Shown one piece after another: positions 52,260 through 62,701 of a stretch of 64,000 nucleotides of DNA. The position numbers and the translations under genes are program-made. Numbering within the stretch: the stretch's first letter is position 1; the number at the start of each line of letters is the position of its first letter. Below the pieces are notes generated by a model. The model saw only the letters and a list, made by a program, of their open reading frames with translations, had not been told where the DNA came from and ran no database searches. Source of the DNA: Bhargavaea cecembensis (GTDB lineage Bacteria > Bacillota > Bacilli > Bacillales_A > Planococcaceae). The stretch spans positions 1-64,000 of the forward strand of contig NZ_LQNT01000009.1 of the NCBI RefSeq assembly GCF_001619585.1. Reading direction: 5' to 3'.

Positions 52260-54530
52260 TCACCCCGCAAGCTTTCTGAGAAGCTCGGCGACACGGCGCT
52301 TGATGTTGCCTCCTGATTCCTGTGCTCCGATGCACACCGGGCAGCCGGACTCGCACGGGCACGATTCCACATGGCCGGCTGTCTGATCGAGCAGGTCCGG
52401 CCACATGCCGTGAACCCGCTTGCTGAGCCCGATGCCTCCCGGGTAGCTGTCATAGATAAAGAACGTCGGCCGCTTGGTGTGGACCGCCTTTACCTGCGGG
52501 ACGACATGGATATCGGAGCGGTCACAGCTGACAAACAGCGGGATAAACGAATGCATCGCATACGCCGCTCCGGTCATCGTGTCGGTCAGGTCGGATTCCG
52601 ACCAGTCCGCAGGCCGCTCAAACGACAGCCAGGCCGAAGATGTGTGCATTTCCTCTGCGGGAAGCGTGATCGGGCCGGAACCGATATTGTCATGGGTATC
52701 GAAACGGATCTTCTTGAAGATGGTCGGCATGGCAAGTACGGCAATGTCTCCGAATGACTCGGCATGGTCTCCCTGCTCCTCGAATTCATCTTCCGCGATC
52801 ACTTTAAGCTCGACGGCCAGGTTTGCATCCGTGAAGTAGTCCACATCGACTTCACGGACATACGCCTTCTTTTCCTCCCAATCGAGTTCCTCGACCTGAT
52901 ACTGGGTCCCCTGATGGATGTAGATCGCTTCCTCATGGAGGAGCGTCATCGCGCTGTAGCGGTCCATCTCTCCAATGACGGTCGTGTCGCGCGGGACTGA
53001 CTTGTCGATGATGATGACGTTCTCCTGGGAAGCGGACCGCAGGCTGATCTCGCTCGCCGGGAAGCGCTCGCTCATCCAGTGCCACTTGTCGCCGGCCTGA
53101 ACAAGGATGCCTTCATCCGCCAGGAAGGCGAGCAGTTCCTGCACATCGAACTCGCCGTACTGCTCGTCAAGCGTGAACGGCAGCTCGAACGACGCACACT
53201 TCAGGTGGTCCATGAGGATCAGAATGTTGTCGGGGTGGATGCGCGCCTCTTCCGGCGACTGACCGAACAGGTACTCCGGATGGTCAATCACGTATTGGTC
53301 GAGAGGGAGCGACTGGGCGACGTAAACGATCAGCGCCTCATCCTGACGCCGCCCGGCACGGCCAGCCTGCTGCCAGGCACTTGCGATGTTCCCGGGATAG
53401 CCGGTCATGATGCACGCCTGCAGCTGCCCGATATCCACGCCGAGCTCAAGCGCATTCGTCGAGACGACGGTCTTGATGTCCCCGTTCCGGAGGCCTTTCT
53501 CGATCTCTCGCCGCTCCGACGGCAGGTATCCGCCCCGGTAACCCCGGATTGTCGTGTCGGACAGCTTCTTTTTTGTCATCTCCTTCATGTACGTGACGAG
53601 CATCTCGACACGCACCCGGCTCTTGGCGAATACAATGGTCTGGATGTTCTCCCGGTAAAGACGTCGGGCAAGGTCGCGAACCTCAAGCACCGCGGATCTC
53701 CGTATACCGAATGTCGGGTGCACCACAGGGGGGTTATAAAAGATGAAATGCTTTTTGCCTGCCGGCGCACCATTGTCCGCAATCAGCGCCATCTCCCGGT
53801 TTGCGAGCGACTCTGCGAGTTCTTTCGGATTGGCGATCGTGGCGGATGTGCAGATGATGACCGGGTCGCTGCCGTAATAACGTGCAATCCTGATCAGCCT
53901 GCGTAGCACATGGGCGACATGGCTGCCGAATACCCCTTTATACGTATGAAGTTCGTCAATAACGATATACTTCAGATTTTCAAATAGCGAGACCCACTTT
54001 GTATGGTGCGGCAAAATGCCGGAGTGTAGCATATCCGGGTTCGTCATGATGATATGGCCGGATTTCCTGACTTTCTGCCGGATTCCCGGGCTCGTATCCC
54101 CGTCATACGTATGGCTCAGGATTTCTTCGCCGCTCTCTTCGATCAGCCGGTGAAGATCCGCCATCTGGTCCTGTGCGAGGGCTTTGGTCGGGAACAGATA
54201 AAGCGCACGTGACGACCGGTCTTCCAGCACAGACTGCAGAACTGGCAGATGATAGCAGAGAGACTTCCCCGAGGCGGTCGGAGTCACAGCAGTGAACGAC
54301 CTGCCCGAAAAGGCCAGATCGAACGCTTCCCGCTGATGGGTATAGAGCCGGCTGATCCCGCGTGACTCGAGCGCTTTCCGGATTGACGGGTGGAGCCGCT
54401 CCGGAAATGTTGCGTAGCGCGCCTCCTTCCCGTCAATGACGCGATGGTGCCGGATCGACTCGCGCATTTCCGGGTCGGACAGCCATTCACTGACCAGTTC
54501 ACCGATGGTCTTCTGTTTATTCAGCACCAT
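52260..54530 (-). CDS. mrfA: MrfA DEAD/DEAH helicase (YprA)
   Basis: The protein of 756 residues has motif I TPTASGKSLCYHLP, motif II DELH (YIVIDELHTYKG), motif VI QQAGRAGRR, and a C-terminal MrfA zinc domain (DUF1998) with CPCESGCPVC. It acts with MrfB in mitomycin C excision repair. ATG 54530 has GGAGGAGG upstream; the preceding ATG at 54536 is too near. It overlaps yppE by 14 bases. Confidence 0.94.
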   Translation of the reverse strand: MVLNKQKTIGELVSEWLSDPEMRESIRHHRVIDGKEARYATFPERLHPSIRKALESRGISRLYTHQREAFDLAFSGRSFTAVTPTASGKSLCYHLPVLQSVLEDRSSRALYLFPTKALAQDQMADLHRLIEESGEEILSHTYDGDTSPGIRQKVRKSGHIIMTNPDMLHSGILPHHTKWVSLFENLKYIVIDELHTYKGVFGSHVAHVLRRLIRIARYYGSDPVIICTSATIANPKELAESLANREMALIADNGAPAGKKHFIFYNPPVVHPTFGIRRSAVLEVRDLARRLYRENIQTIVFAKSRVRVEMLVTYMKEMTKKKLSDTTIRGYRGGYLPSERREIEKGLRNGDIKTVVSTNALELGVDIGQLQACIMTGYPGNIASAWQQAGRAGRRQDEALIVYVAQSLPLDQYVIDHPEYLFGQSPEEARIHPDNILILMDHLKCASFELPFTLDEQYGEFDVQELLAFLADEGILVQAGDKWHWMSERFPASEISLRSASQENVIIIDKSVPRDTTVIGEMDRYSAMTLLHEEAIYIHQGTQYQVEELDWEEKKAYVREVDVDYFTDANLAVELKVIAEDEFEEQGDHAESFGDIAVLAMPTIFKKIRFDTHDNIGSGPITLPAEEMHTSSAWLSFERPADWSESDLTDTMTGAAYAMHSFIPLFVSCDRSDIHVVPQVKAVHTKRPTFFIYDSYPGGIGLSKRVHGMWPDLLDQTAGHVESCPCESGCPVCIGAQESGGNIKRRVAELLRKLAG

Positions 54531-54885
54531 CCGCATCCTCCTCCATTGCGGCCAGCATTGTCTTCAGAAGATACTCTGCCGACTGGACCGAATCATAAAA
54601 CCGCTTCTTGCCGGTTTTCGGATAAAACGACTGGACCACAAACTGCGTCATCATGTCAGCTGCGTTCTCGATCTGGGGCTCGCGCACATGCTTGGGCCGC
54701 TCCTTCCGAACCCAGTCAGAAGACAATCTCTTCCATTCAGAAATCAACTGATGGACACGGTCCGCATATGGCTTAACTTCCCCGAAAAAGTCAGGCTCCC
54801 GCTCCTCTTCTCTCATGCGGGTATGGCGGGGACGGCATTTTCCGCATTCGTCCAGCAACTCTAATGTCATTTCATAAAGTTTCAT
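54517..54885 (-). CDS. yppE: YppE family protein (DUF1798)
   Basis: The 122-residue helical protein matches YppE by the LLDECGKC---Y start, HVREPQIENAADMMTQFVVQSFYPKTGKKRFYDSVQSAEYLL end and by position next to yprA. It folds as a helical bundle with no known function. Its 3' end overlaps mrfA, so the two are co-translated. Confidence 0.8.
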   Translation of the reverse strand: MKLYEMTLELLDECGKCRPRHTRMREEEREPDFFGEVKPYADRVHQLISEWKRLSSDWVRKERPKHVREPQIENAADMMTQFVVQSFYPKTGKKRFYDSVQSAEYLLKTMLAAMEEDADGAE

Positions 54886-55074
54886 ATATAGAGTCTTCCT
54901 TTTTAGTTGGTTTTCTTCATCCTACCAAATATGATGATAAGTGACCACCTGAAGGGGAACAGACATTCCTTGGATGCCATCTGTAAAAAACATCCACTTG
55001 CAAATCCGAAACCCCGTGATGCCATAAGACGTCCTATGGGTGTGGTATGATAGGTTGAATGCGAGGTGAACAAG

Positions 55075-55680
55075 ATGGCAATTCGCTATCCCGGCGGAAG
55101 AAAGTATACTCCGGCCGAAAAGCCCGCGGTCAAGTCTGCGAAAAAGGACTACTCGTTCAGCAATAGGGGTAAGACATTGGAGGACGAATTGGACGAGTCC
55201 AATGCCTATTATCTCGCAAACGGCATCGCGGTCATCCACAAGAAACCCGTACCCGTGCAGATCGTGAAGGTCGACTATCCGTCCAGAAGTGCCGCGGTTA
55301 TCCGCGAAGCCTACTTCAAGACGCCATCGACAACCGACTACAACGGGATCTACCACGGCCATCATATTGATTTTGACGCGAAGGAGACCGGGGTCAGCTC
55401 CTCCTTTCCGCTGAAAAACATTCACGAGCACCAGATCGAGCATATGCGCAGCGTGACGGATCAGGGAGGCATTGCGTTCCTGATCGTCAAGTTCACTAAA
55501 ACTGAACGTTATTTTATCGTGCCATTCGATCTGGTCGACCGTGCATGGAAGCGGATGATGGACGGAGGCCGGAAATCGATTCCGGTCGCCGAACTGGAGG
55601 AAGAGGCCGTCGAGTTCAACGCCGGATTCCGGCCAAGGCTCGACTATCTGGGCGCCATCGCGAAATTAGGCATTTCTTGA
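55075..55680 (+). CDS. recU: Holliday junction resolvase RecU
   Basis: The protein of 201 residues has the RecU nuclease core: TDYNGIYHGHHIDFDAKET with the catalytic Asp/Glu-x-Lys set and a GRK/N-terminal basic arm. It resolves recombination junctions and is involved in chromosome segregation. ATG 55075 follows GAGGTGA. It is followed by ponA 27 bp later, the standard operon. Confidence 0.96.
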   Translation: MAIRYPGGRKYTPAEKPAVKSAKKDYSFSNRGKTLEDELDESNAYYLANGIAVIHKKPVPVQIVKVDYPSRSAAVIREAYFKTPSTTDYNGIYHGHHIDFDAKETGVSSSFPLKNIHEHQIEHMRSVTDQGGIAFLIVKFTKTERYFIVPFDLVDRAWKRMMDGGRKSIPVAELEEEAVEFNAGFRPRLDYLGAIAKLGIS

Positions 55681-55707
55681 TGCAATAGTAGAAAGAGAGG
55701 AAAACCT

Positions 55708-58428
55708 ATGAGTGACCAGATTCAATCGCGCTCCGAAAGGCGTAAACAGCAGGAACAGGCCCGCAAGTCGGACCGGAATAACTCCAAAAAGCCGGGAGGC
55801 AAAAAGAAACAGCCGCTCTGGAAAAAGATTCTGAAAGTCGCCGTCATCCTCGCGATTGTCGGCTTTGTTTTCGGCGTCGGACTGTTCACCTTTTATGCGG
55901 CGACTGCGCCGGAACTGGACGAGGAATCGCTGAAGGACCCGCTTTCCTCAGAACTGTACGTGGCCGGCTCGGAGGAACCGCTGCTCACACTGGGTCCCGA
56001 AAACCGGGAATATGTAGAATATGAACAGATTCCGCAGATCATGGAAGACGCCATCCTCGCAACCGAGGACGTACGCTTCTACAAGCACCACGGGATGGAC
56101 CTGTGGCGGCTCGGGGGCGCGGTGCTTGCCAACTTCCGCCAAGGCTTTGGCGCACAGGGCGCCAGCACAATCTCCCAGCAGGTCGTGAAAAACTCGTTCC
56201 TCCAGAACGAGAAAACGCTGAAGCGGAAAGCCCAGGAAGCATGGCTAGCGTTTCAGCTTGAACGGAAATACGAAAAAGAAGAAATCTTCGAGATGTACTT
56301 CAATAAAGTCCTCATGACCGATAACATCTATGGATTCGGTACCGCAGCCGATCAATTCTACGGCAAGGAGCCGGAAGAACTCGAGCTGCACGAGGCAGCC
56401 CTCCTTGCAGGGATGCCGCAAAGCCCGAACCGCTATAACCCGTACCGCCACCCTGAGCGAGCCGAAAAGCGCCGTAACATCGTCCTCGGACTGATGGTTC
56501 AGCACGGCAAGATCAACCAGGAACAGGCCGATGCGGCAAAAGAAGTGCCGGTTACCGAAGGTCTTATTCCTCCCGAGGATCAGAAACAACATGGCAGCAA
56601 CAAATATGCGGCATTTGTCGATATGGTCAGGGAAGAACTCGAAGAGCATGACCTTTCCATCGCAGACGGGCTGAAGATTTATACCACATTGGATCCGGCT
56701 GCACAGGAAACAGTCGAATCCACCATCACCCATGACAAAATCCCGGGTGAAGCATCCTCCAGCGCTGCTGTCATTGATACAAAATCCGGCGCAGTTAAGG
56801 CCGTTGCCGGGCGCCCCGATTACAAAACCGGTGACAAAAACCTGGCGTTGGTCACCAACCGTTCCGTCGGATCGACCATCAAGCCGATCATGGACTATGG
56901 CCCTGCCGTCGAATACCTCGACTGGTCAACCGGCCATACAGTCAACGATGAGCGCAGGACCTATAAGGGAAGCGACCAGATCATCAGAAACGCCGACGGT
57001 CAATACCGCGGTAAAATGACGATGAGAAAAGCACTTTATATGTCCCAGAACGTACCGGCTGTTTCGACGTTCGAGGAAGTGGGTGCAGGAAAAGCAGCCG
57101 AGTTTGCAAACAAAGTCGGGATCAATGTGGAAAATCCTAATTCATCCTCTGCTTTGGGCGGCGGGATCGGTGCTTCCCCGATGCAGATGGCCAGCGCCTA
57201 TGCCGCATTCGGCAATGGCGGGATGTATACGGAGCCATACACCATCAATAAGGTTGTCCTCAGGGACGGAAAAACGGAACGGGACCTCCGTCCGAAACCG
57301 GTAAGTGCCATGAAGGATTCCACCGCATACATGATTACGGATGTTCTCAGAGATGTGGTGAAGAACCCTCAGGGAACAGCCTATCAAAATGTGAGTTCCC
57401 ATGGCCTGGACGTTGCCGGCAAGACCGGAACGACCAACTATGACACAAAAACATTTGAGGAACGATTCAGCGGTGAAAGCATGGCAGTTCCGGACAGCTG
57501 GTTTGTCGGATATACGCCTGAATACTCCATTGCGGTCTGGACCGGACACGAGGATTACTACACGCCCCTTAAAACTTGGGATGAGCGAAGGTTCCCTCAA
57601 AGAGCCTTCTCAGAAATCCTCGGCAGTCTGGCGCAGCGCGGCGAACACACGACGTTCAAGAAGCCGAATTCCGTCGTGGAAGCGACAATAGAGGTCGGTA
57701 CGGATCCGCTCCGGCTCGCCAGTGACTGGACCCCTTCCGACCGGAAGAGTACCGAACTGTTTGTCCGGGGAACTGTGCCTGAACGCGTGTCCCAGACATA
57801 CGAACCCGAGGAAGAGGAAACAGAAACGCTTCCGGCACCGACCGGCTTGAGCGCAGACTATGACGAATCGCAAAATCTCGTCCGTCTCAGCTGGAACCAT
57901 GAAGGCGGAGAAGACGTCGAGTTCGCCGTCACATACAGTATCGACGGCGGCGGTGCACAGAACCTGACGACCACGACCGAAATGACTGCCGCGGCAACCG
58001 GCGTCGAACCGGGCAGGACGTATACGTTCTCTGTTGTGGCGAGATCCGGCGACGCTTCCAGTGCTCCTGCCTCGGTCTCCGTCCAAATCGGAGGCGCTCC
58101 TGAGGAAGAGCAGCCGGAAGAACCTGAAGAAAACGAACAGGAACCGGACGAAAATGAGCAGCAACCGGACGAAAACGAGCAAGAACCGGATGAAAATGAA
58201 CAGGGTGACGGCGGCAATGCAGGAAACCCTGGCAACCAGAACCCAGGCCAAGGCCAGGGCGGCGGATCCGGCAACCAAGACAATCCGGACGACGGTCAGG
58301 GCGGTCAGGGCAACCAGGGCGGGGGCCAGCAACAGACCCCTGGCGGCCAGGACGGCCAGACTAATCCCGGCAACGGATCCGGCGATCAAGACGGTGACGG
58401 AACCGGAGAAGAAGACCAGAATCCTTGA
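55708..58428 (+). CDS. ponA: Class A penicillin-binding protein 1
   Basis: The 906-residue bifunctional enzyme has a cytosolic basic tail, one membrane helix (about 45-68), a glycosyltransferase domain (about 85-270, ATEDVRFYKHHGMD, QGASTISQQVVKN) and a transpeptidase domain (about 330-640). The SxxK motif is STIKP, SxN is SQN and KTG is KTGTTN; all intact. A fibronectin-III domain (about 710-795) and a long acidic, then Gly/Gln/Asn-rich tail follow (about 800-906). It builds peptidoglycan and is a partner of GpsB. The tail is low complexity and likely variable between strains. Confidence 0.97.
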   Translation: MSDQIQSRSERRKQQEQARKSDRNNSKKPGGKKKQPLWKKILKVAVILAIVGFVFGVGLFTFYAATAPELDEESLKDPLSSELYVAGSEEPLLTLGPENREYVEYEQIPQIMEDAILATEDVRFYKHHGMDLWRLGGAVLANFRQGFGAQGASTISQQVVKNSFLQNEKTLKRKAQEAWLAFQLERKYEKEEIFEMYFNKVLMTDNIYGFGTAADQFYGKEPEELELHEAALLAGMPQSPNRYNPYRHPERAEKRRNIVLGLMVQHGKINQEQADAAKEVPVTEGLIPPEDQKQHGSNKYAAFVDMVREELEEHDLSIADGLKIYTTLDPAAQETVESTITHDKIPGEASSSAAVIDTKSGAVKAVAGRPDYKTGDKNLALVTNRSVGSTIKPIMDYGPAVEYLDWSTGHTVNDERRTYKGSDQIIRNADGQYRGKMTMRKALYMSQNVPAVSTFEEVGAGKAAEFANKVGINVENPNSSSALGGGIGASPMQMASAYAAFGNGGMYTEPYTINKVVLRDGKTERDLRPKPVSAMKDSTAYMITDVLRDVVKNPQGTAYQNVSSHGLDVAGKTGTTNYDTKTFEERFSGESMAVPDSWFVGYTPEYSIAVWTGHEDYYTPLKTWDERRFPQRAFSEILGSLAQRGEHTTFKKPNSVVEATIEVGTDPLRLASDWTPSDRKSTELFVRGTVPERVSQTYEPEEEETETLPAPTGLSADYDESQNLVRLSWNHEGGEDVEFAVTYSIDGGGAQNLTTTTEMTAAATGVEPGRTYTFSVVARSGDASSAPASVSVQIGGAPEEEQPEEPEENEQEPDENEQQPDENEQEPDENEQGDGGNAGNPGNQNPGQGQGGGSGNQDNPDDGQGGQGNQGGGQQQTPGGQDGQTNPGNGSGDQDGDGTGEEDQNP

Positions 58429-58435
58429 TGAACAG

Positions 58436-58472
58436 ACGGCCATGCGAGAAATCGCATGGCCGTTTTTTTTGT
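58436..58472 (+). terminator. Terminator of recU-ponA
   Basis: A 12-bp perfect stem ACGGCCATGCGA/TCGCATGGCCGT followed by eight T residues. Confidence 0.93.
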
Positions 58473-58494
58473 GCATTGTCCTGGACGCGCTTGC

Positions 58495-58640
58495 TTTTCG
58501 TAATCAAACTTCTTGGGTTCGTACGTGAACCTGAGGCGCCCCATTTTTCGTACGACTTCTTGGATTCGTACGCAAACCCGGGATGCACCCCACTTTTCGT
58601 ACGCACCTTCTTTATTTCATACACAAACTCTCACAGCTCT
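58495..58640. repeat. TTCGTACG tandem array C
   Basis: The octamer TTCGTACG occurs at 58518, 58547, 58565 and 58596. Larger units of 47-51 bp, each with CTTCTT...TTCGTACG...CACCCCAC-like parts, are repeated about 2.5 times. The array lies exactly between the convergent ponA and nth terminators. It does not share units with arrays A and B. Confidence 0.75.
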
Positions 58641-58653
58641 CATGTAATCTAAA

Positions 58654-58690
58654 AAACCGGAATTGCCTTTTTAGCGGCAATTCCGGTTTT
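58654..58690. terminator. Terminator of nth, bidirectional
   Basis: A 15-bp stem AAAACCGGAATTGCC/GGCAATTCCGGTTTT with flanking A and T runs. Confidence 0.92.
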
Positions 58691-58696
58691 TGGTGC

Positions 58697-59365
58697 TTAT
58701 TCCTCTTCTTCATCTTTGTTGTTCAGTTTCATGCGCTTGCGCCCTTCCCGGCACATGTTGAGGATCGGGCAGATGCCGCATTCGGGTGCCTTCGCTTTGC
58801 AGAAGTAGCGTCCGAAGAAGATCAGCTGGTGGTGGGTCTGTGACCACTCGTCCTCCGGTGTCCAGCGCATCAGTTTCTGTTCCACCTCAAGCGGGCTGTC
58901 TTTCCAGCGGTTGAGGCCCAGACGCTTGGATACCCGTTCCACATGCGTGTCAACGGCAAATGCAGGAACGCCATAAGCAACGGAAACGACGACGTTTGCA
59001 GTCTTTCGGCCGACGCCGGGCAATGTCGTTAGCGTATCCCGGTCATCCGGGACGATTCCGCCATGCTTCTCGAGCAGGATTTCGCTCAGCGCCCGGATGT
59101 TCTTTGCTTTGTTTCTGAACAGGCCGATCGAACGGATATCGTTTTGGAGTTCCTCAAGCGGTACGCCCAGGTAATCTTCCGGGCGCTTATATTTTTGGAA
59201 GAGATCTTTTGTCACCCGGTTGACCAGTGCGTCAGTACACTGGGCCGACAGCAGCGTCGCAACCAGCAGCTCAAACGGATTGTCGTGGACGAGCTCACAG
59301 TGTGCGTCCGGGTACATGTCGGCAATTTCTTCTCGGCATACATTCCATTGGGCTTTCGTCAGCAT
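58697..59365 (-). CDS. nth: Endonuclease III
   Basis: The 222-residue protein has the helix-hairpin-helix LTTLPGVGRKTANVV with the catalytic Lys, the following Asp in FAVDTHVERV and four C-terminal cysteines (CKAKAPECGICPILNMC) for a 4Fe-4S cluster. It is the glycosylase/lyase for oxidised pyrimidines. It follows dnaD in the usual order. Confidence 0.97.
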   Translation of the reverse strand: MLTKAQWNVCREEIADMYPDAHCELVHDNPFELLVATLLSAQCTDALVNRVTKDLFQKYKRPEDYLGVPLEELQNDIRSIGLFRNKAKNIRALSEILLEKHGGIVPDDRDTLTTLPGVGRKTANVVVSVAYGVPAFAVDTHVERVSKRLGLNRWKDSPLEVEQKLMRWTPEDEWSQTHHQLIFFGRYFCKAKAPECGICPILNMCREGRKRMKLNNKDEEEE

Positions 59366-59382
59366 GTCCTGGTCCTTTCTGA

Positions 59383-59421
59383 AACGGCCGGCTCCCGATT
59401 ATTTCTGCGGAAGCCGGCCGT
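59383..59421 (-). terminator. Hairpin between dnaD and nth
   Basis: AACGGCCGGCTCC pairs with GGAAGCCGGCCGT (near-perfect) with TTTC on the minus strand; a possible attenuator of nth expression. Confidence 0.5.
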
Positions 59422-59439
59422 CGGGTATTGGTCTGCCGG

Positions 59440-60150
59440 TCAGTCCCGCTCTTCCAGCCAGTTGTAGAACGGGACTTTCCGATTGGATTCGTTGCCTGAT
59501 GCGTGCCTCTGCGGCTGGGAATGGCCGCGGAAATTCCGGGCCTCCCCTTCCGCCTGATCGACGGTCCGGATATTTTTCTTTTTCCACTCGAACAGGATCC
59601 GGTCGATATAGCGGAGGCTCACCTTCCGTGCAATCACCGCTTCGCGAAGCGCCGCTTTGATCAGATCAGAGGAATGGCCGTCCTGGTCGAACCACATCGA
59701 GATCGTCTCGCATTCCATCGGGGAAAGAAGCCGTCCGAACTCCTGCTCGAACAGGGCGAAAATCTCCCCTTCTTCCGCCTGACGGTTTTCTTCCTCCTTG
59801 CCGGAGCAACCGAGCACCTGCGCATCGACCAGACGTGTCCAAAGCGGCTGAAGGCTATAGTTTTCATTCAGCACGCCCTTTTCGTCCATCGTCCGCTCGA
59901 TTGTCAGGAAACCTGACTGCATCAGGCGCTGGAGGCCGTGGCCGATCTCCTCATCGGACAGGGACATTCTTGATGAAAGATCTGACGGTCCGGGAAGACC
60001 CTGTCCGTTTTCAGCAAACGACATCAGTTGCAGGACAAGCAGGGCATCGAGGTCACGGATGCCAAGCTGCTTATAAGAGCTAAAAAAGAGCTGGGAAATG
60101 GAGACATTCCCCTGCTCAATCCAGATGCGGAGCCGATCCTGACTGCTCAC
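59440..60150 (-). CDS. dnaD: Replication initiation protein DnaD
   Basis: The protein of 236 residues has an N-terminal winged-helix domain (about 10-110) and the C-terminal DnaB/DnaD domain (about 130-205) with SPMECETISMWFDQDGHSSDLIKAALREAVIARK. It loads helicase in the DnaA-dependent and PriA restarts. The GTG at 60150 has AAGGAGG eight bases upstream; the longer frame from 60246 is inside asnS and would destroy that site. The result matches the usual length of 232 residues. Confidence 0.93.
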   Translation of the reverse strand: MSSQDRLRIWIEQGNVSISQLFFSSYKQLGIRDLDALLVLQLMSFAENGQGLPGPSDLSSRMSLSDEEIGHGLQRLMQSGFLTIERTMDEKGVLNENYSLQPLWTRLVDAQVLGCSGKEEENRQAEEGEIFALFEQEFGRLLSPMECETISMWFDQDGHSSDLIKAALREAVIARKVSLRYIDRILFEWKKKNIRTVDQAEGEARNFRGHSQPQRHASGNESNRKVPFYNWLEERD

Positions 60151-60173
60151 CGAATCAACCTCCTTCATCTTTA

Positions 60174-61469
60174 TCATGGGTAGAGCCTGTTCAGCAGACG
60201 CGGGAACGGAATGGCTTCGCGCACATGTTCCGCTCCGGAGATCCAAGCGACAGTGCGCTCAAGGCCGAGACCGAAACCGGAGTGCGGCACGGAGCCCTGC
60301 TTGCGGAGTTCCAGGTACCATGCATAGGCTTCAGGATCGAGCTGATGCTCTTCGATCCGCTGCTTCAGAAGACCATAGTCATGGATCCGTTCGGAACCGC
60401 CGATGATCTCACCGTACCCTTCAGGCGCAATCAGGTCCGCACAGAGTACGACGTTGTCGCGGTCAGGATGCGGCTGCATGTAGAACGGCTTGATCGCCGT
60501 CGGGTAGTTGACGATGAATACCGGCTTGTCATAGTGTTCGGCGATGGCCGTCTCGTGCGGTGCGCCGAAGTCATCTCCCCATTGGATATCATCGAAGCCT
60601 TTTTCATGGAGGAATTCAATCGCTTCATCGTATGTGATGCGCGGGAATGGCGCCTGAACCTTCTCGAGTTTCGACGTGTCGCGGCCGAGGACACCAAGTT
60701 CCAGCTTGCAGTTTTTCAGTACGGACTGGACGAGGTGGGAAACATACTGCTCCTGGACCTCAAGGCTTTCGTCGTGTTCCGTAAATGCCATTTCCGGTTC
60801 CATCATCCAGAACTCGATCAGGTGGCGGCGGGTCTTGGACTTTTCCGCACGGAAAGTCGGACCGAACGAGAATACCTTGCCCAGTGCCATCGCTGCGGCT
60901 TCAAGATGAAGCTGGCCGGACTGGGACAGAAAGGCATCCTCCTCAAAGTATTTCGTGTGGAACAGTTCAGATGTGCCTTCCGGTGCGGAACCGGTCAGAA
61001 TCGGCGGATCGATCTTAACGAAACCGCGGTCGTTGAAGAATTCATACGTTGCGCGGATGATTTCGTTACGGACCTTCATGATGGCATGCTGCTTCTTGGA
61101 ACGGAGCCAGAAGTGACGGTTGTCCATCAGGAATTCGGTGCCGTGCTCTTTCGGCGTAATCGGGTAGTCTTCCGCCTCGCCGATCACTTCGATGCCGGAA
61201 ACCTGGAGCTCGTAGCCGAATGCGGACCGCTCGTCCTCGACAACGGTGCCGGTCACGTACATCGACGTTTCCTGGTTCATCGATTTCGCCGCTGTAAACA
61301 CTTCTTCAGGGACATCCGCCTTGACGACGACGCCCTGCACGAAGCCGGAACCGTCTCGCAGCTGAAGGAAGGCAATCTTCCCGCTTGAGCGTTTGTTCGC
61401 GAGCCAGCAGCCGATGCGGACTGTTTCTCCGGCATGCTGCGGCATTTCTTTGATCATGATTTTATCCAT
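60174..61469 (-). CDS. asnS: Asparaginyl-tRNA synthetase
   Basis: The 431-residue class II synthetase has an N-terminal OB-fold (about 15-100), motif 2 [24 protein letters not shown] and motif 3 [13 protein letters not shown]. It charges tRNA-Asn. ATG 61469 follows ACGGAGG. It lies 23 bp after aspB and 23 bp before dnaD. Confidence 0.97.
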   Translation of the reverse strand: MDKIMIKEMPQHAGETVRIGCWLANKRSSGKIAFLQLRDGSGFVQGVVVKADVPEEVFTAAKSMNQETSMYVTGTVVEDERSAFGYELQVSGIEVIGEAEDYPITPKEHGTEFLMDNRHFWLRSKKQHAIMKVRNEIIRATYEFFNDRGFVKIDPPILTGSAPEGTSELFHTKYFEEDAFLSQSGQLHLEAAAMALGKVFSFGPTFRAEKSKTRRHLIEFWMMEPEMAFTEHDESLEVQEQYVSHLVQSVLKNCKLELGVLGRDTSKLEKVQAPFPRITYDEAIEFLHEKGFDDIQWGDDFGAPHETAIAEHYDKPVFIVNYPTAIKPFYMQPHPDRDNVVLCADLIAPEGYGEIIGGSERIHDYGLLKQRIEEHQLDPEAYAWYLELRKQGSVPHSGFGLGLERTVAWISGAEHVREAIPFPRLLNRLYP

Positions 61470-61492
61470 AAAGTAAACCTCCGTATGTTCGT

Positions 61493-62686
61493 TCAGTCTT
61501 GCCAGCGCGCCTCCACAAATTCACGGATCCTCCGGACGGCTTCCTTGAACTGAGATAGTTCGGTTGCGTAGCTGAGGCGGATTGTGTCCGGTGCCCCGAA
61601 GCCGCTGCCCGGAATCACTGCGACCTTGGCTTCTTCGAGGAGAGCACGGGCAAAGGCATCCGTGTCTTCGAAGCCGGTCTTGCGGACCGCCTCTGACACG
61701 TCAGGAAGCAGGTAAAATGCACCCTGCGGCTTCAATACCTTGAAGCCCGGGATATCGGAAAGGAGCGGATAAACGGCATCCAGACGGTTCCCGAAATCCT
61801 TGCGCATTGTCTCGACCGCATCCCATGGCCCTTCGTATGCCTCAATTGCGGCATATTGCGATGTCGTGACCGGGTTTGAAGTGGAATGGCTTGCGAGGTC
61901 CGTCATCGCCTTGATGACCGCCTCTTCGCCGCACGCGTAGCCGATCCTCCATCCCGTCATCGAGTGGGACTTCGAAACCCCATTGATGACGATCGTGCGG
62001 TCTTTCGCATCATCCGAAAACGTAGCAATGGATACATGCTTGGCATCACCGTAGACCAGTTTTTCATAAATCTCATCGGAGATGATCCAGATGTCCGCTT
62101 CCCTGCAGACTTCAAGGATGTCCCGCAGCTCGTCCTCCGTGTAAATCATCCCCGACGGGTTGCTCGGTGAGTTCAGGATAAACGCTTTCGTCTTGTCCGA
62201 TACCGCTTCTTTCAATTGCTGTGCCGTAATCTTGAATCCGGAATCGACAGATCCTTCCACGTGTACGGGCACCCCTCCGGCAAGTTTCACCTGTTCGGGA
62301 TAGCTGACCCAGTAAGGAATCGGGATGATGACTTCGTCGCCCGGGTCCAGGATGACCTGGAACAGCGTATAGAGAACGTGCTTCGCCCCGATTCCGACGA
62401 GCACCTCAGATGGCTTGTATGTAAGTCCGTGGTCCCTCGACATTTTCCGGATGATGGCATCCTTTAGCTCCGGAAGGCCGCCTGCCGGCGTATATTTCGT
62501 CTTGCCTTCCTTCATCGAGGCGTAGGCGGCTTCGATGATGTGGTCCGGAGTATTGTAATCCGGCTCTCCGGCACCGAGTCCGATGACATCGATGCCCTCT
62601 TTTTTCATCTGCTTCGCCTTTGCCGTGATCGCGAGCGTCGAAGATGGTGTAAGCGTTTCTGTCCGTTTTGCGAGTCTGCGGTCCAT
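61493..62686 (-). CDS. aspB: Aspartate aminotransferase
   Basis: The 397-residue fold-type I enzyme has [21 protein letters not shown] and the pyridoxal lysine in [16 protein letters not shown]. It makes aspartate from oxaloacetate, feeding asparagine for the neighbouring asnS. ATG 62686 has AAGGGG upstream. Confidence 0.96.
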   Translation of the reverse strand: MDRRLAKRTETLTPSSTLAITAKAKQMKKEGIDVIGLGAGEPDYNTPDHIIEAAYASMKEGKTKYTPAGGLPELKDAIIRKMSRDHGLTYKPSEVLVGIGAKHVLYTLFQVILDPGDEVIIPIPYWVSYPEQVKLAGGVPVHVEGSVDSGFKITAQQLKEAVSDKTKAFILNSPSNPSGMIYTEDELRDILEVCREADIWIISDEIYEKLVYGDAKHVSIATFSDDAKDRTIVINGVSKSHSMTGWRIGYACGEEAVIKAMTDLASHSTSNPVTTSQYAAIEAYEGPWDAVETMRKDFGNRLDAVYPLLSDIPGFKVLKPQGAFYLLPDVSEAVRKTGFEDTDAFARALLEEAKVAVIPGSGFGAPDTIRLSYATELSQFKEAVRRIREFVEARWQD

Positions 62687-62701
62687 GCCGGGAACCCCTT
62701 C

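Noticed and set aside
60150-60246. Longer DnaD N-terminus
   Set aside because: The extra codons lie within asnS and contain the AAGGAGG site that serves the GTG at 60150.
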